DNA of 64,000 nucleotides from Lithodes maja (taxonomy: Eukaryota > Arthropoda > Malacostraca > Decapoda > Lithodidae), in contig JBAKBP010013066.1 of assembly GCA_037953745.1 (NCBI GenBank), positions 1 to 64,000 on the forward strand. The letters are read 5' to 3'. The notes beneath the pieces were generated by a model. It was not told the origin of the DNA, did no database searches, and saw only the letters and a list, made by a program, of their open reading frames with translations. Below, piece by piece: positions 56,073 to 64,000 of this stretch. Made by a program: the position numbers and the translations under genes. The stretch's first letter is position 1. The number at the start of each line of letters is the position of its first letter.

Positions 56073-56214
56073 AAAGGCTGGTTCACACATAGCCGAATTG
56101 GGGTGCGAGTCCAACACGAGTGATGAAATTTTGATATTCAGCAATGACTCGTCGATACTCCTCAACACTCGTATAGACTCGTGCTACGCTCGTGTATACT
56201 CTTTGTTTACTCGA

Positions 56215-56300
56215 CACACTCGTGGGTACTCACCACGGGGTCCAAAAATTTCATGCATGCATGACATTTTTGGGCCCCGTGGCGAGTACCCACGAGTGTG
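56215..56300. repeat. Palindrome inside the TIR element
   Basis: About 43-base arms with few mismatches, CACACTCGTGGGTACTCACC pairing with GGCGAGTACCCACGAGTGTG, centred near 56257 on GCATGCATGC. Confidence 0.85.
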
Positions 56301-56732
56301 GCCTAAATACGTGTAGACTCGTGTACATACGTGTTAACTCGTGTTTGACTCTGAATAACTCTTCGTTATTCGTGTTAACTCGTGTAAACCCGTGTAACAC
56401 TCTTTGGTGATTCGTCGCTTTTCGTCATCATTTCGACGTTGACAAAGCAACACGTGTCTACACGCAACAACACGTATGTAACACACATGCAACACGTATC
56501 AACAAGAGTAGAAAGCACGAATGTGAGTGCCAAAATTTGGTGCCCCCATGATGCCAGAGATTACACGATTCAAACACGAGTGAAAACACGAGTAAACAAG
56601 AGTAAACACGATCCACTGAGAAAAAAACACGAGTGTAACACGAAAAAGCAAGTGTCATTTGAAATAGGGCCTACCGTTATTTCAAAAATGTAGGACGAAT
56701 CAACGAGAGTTTACACAAGTTTACACGGATGT

Positions 56733-58788
56733 CTATCTATCTATCTATCTATTGCCCGACGCTGTGATCCCTGAAGGGGTGGCCACGAACGAACCGCCCC
56801 CATGCACCTCTGTCCCCAGTCAGTCGACGCCCCTCCTCCCAACCAGCACCGCCTTCGTTCATGTAGTTCCTCACTCCATCCTTCCACCTCATATTTGGTC
56901 TACCTCTCCCCCTCTGTCCCTCCACCTCGCTCTCGTACACCCTCTTAGTCATTCTCTCGCTTTCCATACGTTCCATATGGCCGAACCATCTCAAGTTGTT
57001 CCTTTTCACACTTTCCAGCACATCTACCTCCACACCACACCTCCTTCTTACTTCCTCATTAGTCTGTCTATCCCTCCATGTAACTCCGCACGCACTCCTT
57101 AAGTAATTCATTTCCACTGCTCTCACTCTTGGTCTGAGTCTCTCAACCAACGTCCATGCTTCGCTTCCGTAAGTCAGTGTCGGGATTACCACACTGTCAT
57201 GCAAGGACTTCTTCACTTCCATACTGACCACCCTATTTCTTGTTACTGCTTTTAGCGTTCCTACAACCCTCTTCCCCTGTTGTACCCTCTCCCGCACCTC
57301 TTCATCCATAGTCCCATCTTTACTCAACACACTGCCCAGATACTTAAAAGAGTTGACGATCTCCATAGCCTGACCGTTCAGCTTCACCTCACACTCTGTG
57401 ACTTCACCCCTTTCGAAGACCATAACCTTGCTCTTCCCCGTATTTACCTTCAAATTCCGTTTTTTGCACACTGTTCCAAACTCATTTACCAGACCCTGCA
57501 ACTCCCATTCATTATCACTCATCAGAACTGTATCATCCGCAAACAGCAGTATAGGTAGCTTCCACTCAATTCCCTCCCTTTTCAGCGATACACCAACATC
57601 CACTGCTCTTGATAGTATTTCTTTCATAACTCCATCCATATATACAGTAAACAACCACGGGGACATCACACACCCCTGTTTCAAACCAACATTCAGGTCA
57701 AAGAACTCGCTCTGCTCACTCTCCACACGTACTGCCGCCTTTGCACCCTCATACATGCTCTTCACTGCTTTCAGCAACTTGCCCTCTACTCCGTATATTC
57801 TAAGTACTTTCCACAAACCTTCTCTATCCACTCTGTCATAGGCCTTCTCCAAGTCCATAAAGGCAACATACACCTTTTGTTTCTTCTCCAGATACTTCTC
57901 CACAACACAATTCAGGGTAAAAATCTGATCTACACATCCTCTTCCCTTCCTAAAACCTCCCTGCTCGTCGCCTATCCATTTCTCCGTTCTCACTCTCACT
58001 CTCTCAATCACTACCCTACTGTATACCTTCCCTACTACGCTTAGAAGACATATTCCTCGGTGGTTACCACACACTCCTCTTTCCCCTTTGCCCTTATATA
58101 GGGGGACTATTATGCCAGTCTTCCAGTCATCGGGTGCACTCCCCTTCTCCCATGCTAGTTTGCACATTTTCCATACCCATTCTATCACTATCTCACCACC
58201 ATACCTCAACATTTCCCCACACACTCCATCTGTTCCTGGTGCTTTCCCCAACTTCACTCTTTTCATGGCTTCCCACACTTCTGACCTCCTGATCCCCACC
58301 TCCTCCTCCACTACTTCTCTTCTTCTCCCTCCCATACCATATCCAGCTATGTTTGCTGGCTCTTCATTCCTTTCATTTAGCAACTCACTGAAGTACTCCC
58401 TCCATCTTTCAACTCTCTCTTGCTTCTCGGCTAGCATTCTCCCATTCTTATCTTTCACACCCTTACTGTTTCCCTTGCTACCTTCCCTAACTTTCTTGAC
58501 TTCTTTCCAGAACAGTTTCTTACTCTCCCTCCATTTTACACTCAGATTCCTTCCAAATTCCTCATCTACTCTTCTCTTACTTTCCTTCACTACTCTCTTC
58601 ACCACCCTCTTACTCTCCACGTACCTCGCTCGTTTCTGTCTCTCGGAATCTTCATTCCCTCTACTACCCAACCACTCTCTATATGCTTTCTTCTTTTCTT
58701 CCACAGCTATTCTTACCTCTTCTGTCCACCATGCTGTACCTTTCACTCCCCTCCCTCTTCTCCTCACTCCACACACCTCCTCTTACAC
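56733..58788 (-). mobile_element. RTE-like LINE, 5' truncated, recent
   Basis: 2056 bp flanked by a 12-bp duplication TTACACGGATGT (56721-56732 and 58789-58800). The minus-strand 3' end is a short GATA microsatellite (56733-56748). A single open frame fills the insert. The endonuclease is missing through 5' truncation. Confidence 0.93.
56749..58776 (-). CDS. RTE-like reverse transcriptase, open
   Basis: 675 residues. Motifs: LGKAPGTDGVCGEMLRYGG, NHRGICLLSVVGKVYSRVV, DEQGGFRKGRGCVDQIF, AFMDLEKAYDRVDREGLW, GLKQGCVMSPWLFTVYMDGV and FADDTVLMS. The C-terminal domain has VVIPTLTYGSEAWTL and LRWFGHMERMESERMTKRV. The first Met is only the first available one, because the insert lacks the real N-terminus. 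The lack of stops contrasts with the decayed relatives at 50.8-55.8 kb. Confidence 0.92.
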   Translation of the reverse strand: MCGVRRRGRGVKGTAWWTEEVRIAVEEKKKAYREWLGSRGNEDSERQKRARYVESKRVVKRVVKESKRRVDEEFGRNLSVKWRESKKLFWKEVKKVREGSKGNSKGVKDKNGRMLAEKQERVERWREYFSELLNERNEEPANIAGYGMGGRRREVVEEEVGIRRSEVWEAMKRVKLGKAPGTDGVCGEMLRYGGEIVIEWVWKMCKLAWEKGSAPDDWKTGIIVPLYKGKGERGVCGNHRGICLLSVVGKVYSRVVIERVRVRTEKWIGDEQGGFRKGRGCVDQIFTLNCVVEKYLEKKQKVYVAFMDLEKAYDRVDREGLWKVLRIYGVEGKLLKAVKSMYEGAKAAVRVESEQSEFFDLNVGLKQGCVMSPWLFTVYMDGVMKEILSRAVDVGVSLKREGIEWKLPILLFADDTVLMSDNEWELQGLVNEFGTVCKKRNLKVNTGKSKVMVFERGEVTECEVKLNGQAMEIVNSFKYLGSVLSKDGTMDEEVRERVQQGKRVVGTLKAVTRNRVVSMEVKKSLHDSVVIPTLTYGSEAWTLVERLRPRVRAVEMNYLRSACGVTWRDRQTNEEVRRRCGVEVDVLESVKRNNLRWFGHMERMESERMTKRVYESEVEGQRGRGRPNMRWKDGVRNYMNEGGAGWEEGRRLTGDRGAWGRFVRGHPFRDHSVGQ

Positions 58789-59211
58789 TTACACGGATGT
58801 AACACGAGTCAACACGTGTGCAACAGAGATCCAACGAGAGTCAACGCGTTGTCTTTCGTGTTGATCCGTATAACAATCGTGTTGATCCGTGTAACAATCG
58901 CGTTGACTCGTGTTAGACTCGTCCATACTCTTTGTTTACGTGCCCTGGAATGTGGCCATTATTTTTCAAATTTTTGACACTCGTGTTGGGTTCGTGTTAT
59001 ACTTGTTTTGACTCTCAGTTACTCGTACAGACTCTTGCATGAACACGTGTTGACTCGAATTGACTCGAGTTAACTCGTGTTACACTCTCCTTGACTCGGG
59101 AGCAATTGCTACTCGCGGCCGACTCAGCCTCCAGCGACGGCGATAATCGACGAGTGTGACTCGTGTTGGACTCGCGCACCGACTCGGCTATGTGTGAACC
59201 AGCCTTTAACT

Positions 59212-59552
59212 CTTTCAGACTCATATGACAGGGTGAACCAAAAACTCATATAACGCTACCGCGTCATATGGACTTATCTTCATAATTCTAGAATAAATTA
59301 TATGACGCCCTAGCGTCATGTGGAGCTCAGTAAGTCCGGTAAGTTAGATGAAAATCTGTCGGTTGGTGGCAACCCCAGGTTCTATTTTAACGGTCAGCAG
59401 TGTGGTTTTGACAGTTGTGTGGTGCAGTGGCAATGATACCGGGCTCCCGCCTCCGTGGACTTACTGGAACATAATATGTCTGAAGGAGTTAACCACGGTG
59501 ATCGACATATGTAAACATGACGGCGGCGGTGTCGGCGTCGGACACTTGCGAT
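59212..59552. other. No gene recognised
   Basis: Contains GCGTCATATGGAC and TATGACGCCCTAGCGTCATG, partly palindromic, at 59225-59330. Short ORFs only. Confidence 0.4.
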
Positions 59553-59745
59553 AATGTTCCCGTCTATTTTGAATGCCATTGGATACAATAATATGTTGAG
59601 GGGGATTTGCCCCCATGATGTGTTGTCATCATCATATATATTGCCAGTAGGGGGCAAACAACCAAAAAAATTGCCGCAAAGCCCTCCCCTCAACATAATA
59701 TTGTATCCAATGGCAGTCAAAATAGGCGGGAACATGATCGCAAGC
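59553..59745. repeat. CCCGTCTATTT family, copies B (+) and C (-)
   Basis: Two partial copies in head-to-head orientation: GTTCCCGTCTATTTTGAATG to GCCAGTAGGGGGCAAA, then CCCTCCCCTCAACATAATAT to GGCGGGAACATGATCGCAAG. Confidence 0.8.
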
Positions 59746-59799
59746 ATCCACCGCCGCCGCCGCCGTCATGTTTACATGGTCGATCGCCGCAGTTACTGT

Positions 59800-60045
59800 A
59801 AGTTCGCGTTTATTTTGAGTTTTTGACGACGATTTGTTTTGGTTAGGCCTATTTGCCCCCTGCTGGCAAATTATATGATGATGACAATATGTCATGGGGG
59901 TGTTTGCCCCCCTTAACATATTATCGTATCCAATGGCATTCAAAATGGACGGGAACATGATGGCAAGCTTCCGTCGCCGCTCTGCGCAGTGTAAACAATG
60001 GTGGCGGTACGCCCGAACTCTACATTCTACCCGGCTAGGCCTATA
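59800..60045 (-). repeat. CCCGTCTATTT family, copy D
   Basis: Inverse of copy A, including the outer block GTACGCCCGAACTCTACATT. Confidence 0.8.
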
Positions 60046-61245
60046 TTATAGGCTACAATAAATAAGTAGGCTAGGCAATTTTATCTATAGGCTAGGCCTA
60101 GTCTAATATTACAATTTAAGGTAGCATTCAAGTTGACTACAGCAGGACTTACCCATGACCAGGTATAGGCTATCCTAGTGTTTACTAGGCCTATACCGCT
60201 TTGAAAGGACATTAGCCTAGCCTAACCTAACAACCTTACCTAACCTATTATAGTAGGCTATTATGGGTGGGAGCTGCCGGGGCCTCCACACCCCGATTTT
60301 TGGTGTATATGTCTATTTTGTCTGTGAAGTGGGAATTTTTTCAATTTGTCGATAACAAAAATCCTCCATGCGGACTATAGCCTATGGAGAAAAATATGGC
60401 GAATCTATTGTTGCCTATTATCTCTAATAAATTGTTTCTCATAATGCTGCAGTAGTGTCGTTTAAAATACCAACCATTTAATTGTGTGCCTTTAAAAATG
60501 ACCTAAATTAGGCTTTAGGCTACTGGAAGATTAGAAGAATCTTTAAGAATTACTAGGTTAGGGTTATTGTTGTGCCAAAGCTAATTATAGCCTAAATATA
60601 AAAGGAAGTGAATAAAATTAAATATGCCAAAAAAATCATTGTCAAAATAGACGCGAAGTTAACCGCGGCGATCGCCCTATGTAAACATGACGACCGTACA
60701 CCCGGTAACTACATCCATCCCATTAAAAGTTACTGTGGGACACAAAATATGTTGAGGGGGTCTCTGCGGCTCTGCCCCCCCACGTCAGCCTGTCACATAT
60801 TATGATGTACGGTAAGTCATCATCATCAGTCTGTGCTAATTCATAGGATCCCCAATTAAGGACAAAGTCAATCAACAGACGAAATAAGCTCCCAAATTAC
60901 AATAACATTTATGGGCGACTTTTTATACGTCATTTTAAATGTTACTTTCCTGCCCTGGTCTAGGCCTAATAGATTTTTCCAAAGAATCAAACTTAAATTA
61001 AAAGGAAGTAGCCTAGCCTACAGTTTATAGGAAGGCTATTCCAACATGCATTCCAGAAGACTAGCCTAGGCCTAGGCTATATGAAAATTTGTGGGTGGTC
61101 TGCCAAAAAAGAATCACTAGGCCTATTAGGCTATGGGTAGGCTAGTATGCGGCACATTTTGCAAATCTTCTGAACTCTTAGGCCTAGGCTAGGCTAAATT
61201 AAAACTCACAAAATCTGAGTAAAACCAGCACTAGAATTTTGTCTT
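60046..61245. other. TAGGCCTA-rich DNA without a gene
   Basis: Dense words such as TAGGCCTAGGCTA. A partial CCCGTCTATTT-family copy is at about 60640-60800 (CAAAATAGACGCGAAGTTAA, CACAAAATATGTTGAGGGGG). No ORF with a motif. Confidence 0.5.
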
Positions 61246-61784
61246 GTCTTGTCTTGGGGGTTAAGGGCAACCTCAGGCGAATACTCGCCCGCTCCGGCCC
61301 TACCTTAGTCGCGGAGATCCTATGTCACAATTAAATTAGTTTATAGTTAAGGTTAAAATTCACCACCGTGTTACTTTCACTCTAGGTCATTCGTAGAACC
61401 GTAACACTGTAAAGGCAACAACCCAATAGCAGGTCATCAGGTGGCGAACCAGAAACCTACAAACCGCGGTACTAGGGCCAGAGCAATGTCTTGAAGCGAG
61501 GTGCCCTTATCAACCAACCCCAGACAATCCAGTTGGAGCTGTCGGAAGGAATCCATCTTTGAAGCCAGAAAGGGACGCCCATCCACATGCTCAGTGACGG
61601 GACGAGGCGAGGCTTAGGAGGCATATGTAGGACGACCAGATGTAGGATGTGGAGGGGAAGAGGTACCGTACGACGATACATGGGATGCGGAGACTGCGGA
61701 GGGAAGAGCTCGTCAAAGTCATACGGTTCCTCAGGACCTCAACAATAACCGGGGGACGGCCGGTGCGGGCAATGGTCGATCGCC
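61246..61784 (-). repeat. Possible retroelement 3' remnant with (AAGAC)n tail
   Basis: On the minus strand the text ends GCCCTTAACCCCCAAGACAA GACAAGAC. This pentamer tail suggests a LINE or SINE 3' end. Interrupted frames upstream have no certain RT motif. Confidence 0.3.
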
Positions 61785-61935
61785 ATAGTTAATATAAGTT
61801 CGCGTCTATTTTGACGGCGATTTTTATTTTAGTTAGGGTAGGCCTAGGCTATTTGCCCCCTGCTGACAATATATATGATGATGACAATATGTTATGGGGG
61901 GTGATTGACCCCTCAACATATTATTGTATCCAACG
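61785..61935 (-). repeat. CCCGTCTATTT family, copy F
   Basis: AAGTTCGCGTCTATTTTGAC, GCCCCCTGCTGACAATATAT, ATGACAATATGTTATGGGGG, CATATTATTGTATCCAACG. Confidence 0.75.
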
Positions 61936-62324
61936 ATCTCTAACCTCTGTATCTCAAAAAGGGCTAGAGCAAATTGGCTGTACATTTCCACATCTAGGCT
62001 ATTCCTTGACAGATTTGCTCCCTCCAATTAATATTTATTAGCATAAATTCAGCCTAGTTTAGCCTGTAAAACAAAAACTAACATTTGTTTAGCCTAGGCC
62101 TACATATGAAAAGAAAAAACCCACTCGTACTGCAATTATAAGCATAAATATGAGTATCTAAGTTACAAAGCAAATGTTTTGTATAAAATAAACCATAAAA
62201 TTGTCATCTTTCAACAGTTGAGGTCATAAATATAAAAAATCTGATACATTAGCAAAAAATGCGTTAAGAGTTGTGTTAGCGGGTCTATCGTCCCCTTTAT
62301 TTACGTAGTCGCACGCTCGCAGTT

Positions 62325-62440
62325 ACATTCGCGTCTAATTTGACTGTGGTTATTTGCCCCTGCTGGTGATATATATGATGATGACAATAAGTCATAGGGG
62401 GATAAAGCCCCCTCAACCCCTTATTGTATCCCACGGCCAG
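62325..62440 (-). repeat. CCCGTCTATTT family, copy G
   Basis: TTCGCGTCTAATTTGACTGT, TTTGCCCCTGCTGGTGATAT, TTATTGTATCCCACGGCC. Confidence 0.7.
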
Positions 62441-62824
62441 GCGTTGGGTAAATTGTTTTGTTACCGGCCGGCGGATTGAGGGTGGCTTTACCGGTTACTC
62501 CAGCAGTTAAATTAGAAGGGAATGTAGGCCTAACTGCGAGCGTGCGACTAGGCTATATAAACAAAGCTTTTGGTATGCCCACAACTACAACTCTTACCAA
62601 AACCTATTAGCCTATTTTTGTTTGTTTTTTCAGTCTAGGCTAAATTGTGGAGGCTAGGCTAAATTATTTGGCTGCAATTAGCCTAGCCTATTTTTTTTTT
62701 GTTCTTTCAGTCTAGGCTAAATTGTGGTAGGCTAGGCTAAATTCTTTAACATGTGTACTATTGTGTAGGCCTGTGCTTTCCAATAGAAGTTAAAATATGT
62801 AGCCTAGCCTAATGCAATTTTACT

Positions 62825-62944
62825 AAAACCCAAGCCTACCTGAATATATCCAGAGCTCAACAGCAAAACCCAAGCCTACCTGAATATATCCAGAGCTCAA
62901 CAGCAAAACCCAAGCCTACCTGAATATATCCAGAGCTCAACAGC
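62825..62944. repeat. 40-bp tandem repeat, three identical copies
   Basis: Unit AAAACCCAAGCCTACCTGAA plus TATATCCAGAGCTCAACAGC. I see no differences between copies. Confidence 0.95.
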
Positions 62945-63539
62945 AAAAACAAACAAAAATATGTTGAGCAGTGAAATAAAATTAAGCTAGGCCTAGGCCT
63001 GTTTTCTCATAGGCCTAATAACCTAATGAAGTATACTATAGACTAACCTAATTTAAGTTATTTCACAAAATACTAATAGGCCTACCCAGCCCTCCTCATG
63101 CATTATTTTCCATTGTAAAATAAGTTTGTGCTTAACTGCAGTAATGAAAGGTAGCGGTTCAATGTTATTTTAATACCACGAATTTTTTTGATATATTTGA
63201 AGATAAATATGTAATGTATATGCTTTAAAGATCATATGAAAATGTGTTTTAACCCTCGGCAAAACGTAATAAAAAATTACGGTACTGAAATGTATTTTTT
63301 GGTAACAAGGTTGTCAAAAATCTCCTATAGACGGCGCGCCGTTCGTGCCAGCCATTTTTTTTTTTACTCGAGAGCTCTTTCTATCAACCTGTCAGTCGAA
63401 TACAACGCCACCTGCCAATCCTCATTAGAAATAATGGTTCATATTTCCCACCCCTTCTGCATAACGTCACGAGATACTTCTGGCTTCTTATTGGTGTTTT
63501 GTATGAACACGTCATTATACGTCATAGGTTATCGTCACG
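62945..63539. other. No gene recognised
   Basis: AT-rich with TAGGCCTA words. An 11-T run near 63356. The ORF 63236-63571 has no motif. Confidence 0.4.
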
Positions 63540-63547
63540 TATATAAG
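63540..63547 (+). promoter_or_regulatory. TATA box upstream of the edge ORF
   Basis: TATATAAG, 127 bases before the ATG at 63675, followed by CCAATCA elements and a C19 run (63619-63637). Spacing fits a polymerase II core promoter for the downstream ORF. Confidence 0.45.
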
Positions 63548-63674
63548 CAGGATCCAATCACTCACCTGTAATATGAACAGTTACGTCATTGCAGTGAACC
63601 AATCACAAACAACCATCACCCCCCCCCCCCCCCCCCCAAATACCTGGAAAGGGAAGCCGGTGGTCAGTATAGTC

Positions 63675-64000
63675 ATGACAGGTGCGTGTAAAGGCTGTGC
63701 TCTTCTGCCTCATTCAATAATAATTGATACGACACGGAACAATACTGCAGCTCTAAAATTATTTACTGAACACGGTTGCTTACCTACTGCTGTCACTTGT
63801 CGACTATGTGGCCATGAGTGTTATTTTTATGAGGATAGGAATGAGTGGCGATGTCCGGAATATTGGTTTTTAAAGAAGACGACGACACGCCGGAATTGTG
63901 GATTTACAACTGCCCATAGAAAAGGGACCTTCCTCGATAATGCCCATTTAGAACCTTGGCAGATAATAGGTTATATTAATTTGCCGTACACGCCGACGCA
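63675..64000 (+). CDS. Probable Merlin/ISXO2-like transposase, N-terminal part
   Basis: 108 codons open to the right edge, starting MTGACKGCALLPHS. A zinc-ribbon CRLCGHECYFYEDRNEWRC is followed by RRNCGFTTAHRKGTFLDN and HLEPWQIIGYI. This order (Cys pair, aromatic/Trp, Cys pair, then G-T-F, W) is that of the N-terminus of ISXO2-like and Merlin transposases. The DDE core lies beyond the window. The frame is clean and preceded by a TATA box, so it may be active or recently so. A domesticated host gene is also possible. Confidence 0.6.
   Translation, partial: MTGACKGCALLPHSIIIDTTRNNTAALKLFTEHGCLPTAVTCRLCGHECYFYEDRNEWRCPEYWFLKKTTTRRNCGFTTAHRKGTFLDNAHLEPWQIIGYINLPYTPT

Larger units (their letters stand above)
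56073..59207. mobile_element. Terminal-inverted-repeat element, split by an RTE insertion
   Basis: Left end AAAGGCTGGTTCACACATAG, right end its complement; inverted repeats of about 50 bases continue with AGTCCAACACGAGT. AACT flanks both sides (56069-56072 and 59208-59211). Without the RTE copy it is about 1.07 kb. The interior is an irregular array of ACTCGTGT/ACACGAGT words and codes for nothing I recognise. Superfamily not assigned. Confidence 0.75.

Noticed and set aside
58088..58864. 258-codon plus-strand ORF
   Set aside because: Antisense shadow of the open RTE frame, rich in Ser/Leu/Phe as expected.

Overview
The window is animal nuclear DNA, most likely from an arthropod and plausibly a decapod crustacean. 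I infer this from the non-LTR polymerases, the tRNA-derived SINEs, the many microsatellites and the very frequent TAGGCCTA-type words in the last 4 kb. This is pattern recognition, not a database result. I see no convincing host gene with exons. Almost all of the 64 kb is mobile elements, their remains, and tandem or inverted repeats, many nested in one another.

Layout. (1) 1-5767: 5' part of an LTR retrotransposon on the minus strand (E1), with LTR, primer-binding site, Gag-protease, then a divergent but fully open pol that runs off the left edge. (2) 5.8-14.7 kb: TTAA-flanked piggyBac-like MITEs, a CR1-like LINE with an SGNH-esterase ORF1 and decayed ORF2, a repeat block upstream of it, a foldback element and a LINE 3' fragment. 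(3) 14715-24193: a nearly intact second LTR element (E2) with two 1848-bp LTRs, inserted with a 4-bp duplication into a 36-bp tandem repeat. (4) 24.2-28.7 kb: a Tc1-like MITE, a tRNA-Thr-like SINE, AT-rich DNA and a long inverted repeat. (5) 28691-38555: a third, older LTR element (E3) with a LINE tail inside one LTR. (6) 38.8-45.2 kb: a 32-bp tandem array of about 26 copies, MITEs, CT-rich repeats, a tRNA-like repeat and a possible piggyBac first exon. (7) 45.2-49.7 kb: a LINE with a 2A-like peptide and PHD-like finger, cut in its RT active-site codons by a composite SINE. (8) 50.3-55.8 kb: a composite tandem array of about 175-bp monomers joined to RTE-like LINE fragments, holding a second LINE. 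(9) 56.0-59.2 kb: a terminal-inverted-repeat element split by a recent RTE-like insertion. (10) 59.5-64 kb: a dispersed repeat family in both orientations and, at the right edge, the start of a probable Merlin/ISXO2-type transposase with its own TATA box.

The most notable content is the three LTR elements. Their RT sequences are Ty3/gypsy-like, yet integrase lies before reverse transcriptase, which is the Ty1/copia order. This is the hallmark of the Gmr1-like group. Their Gag carries the region related to the vertebrate SCAN domain. E1 is a mosaic: its LTR and Gag match E2, but after an in-frame UAG the pol switches to another lineage, lacks the integrase core, and carries about 210 extra residues in frame before RT. 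That open mosaic is the best candidate here for something undescribed.
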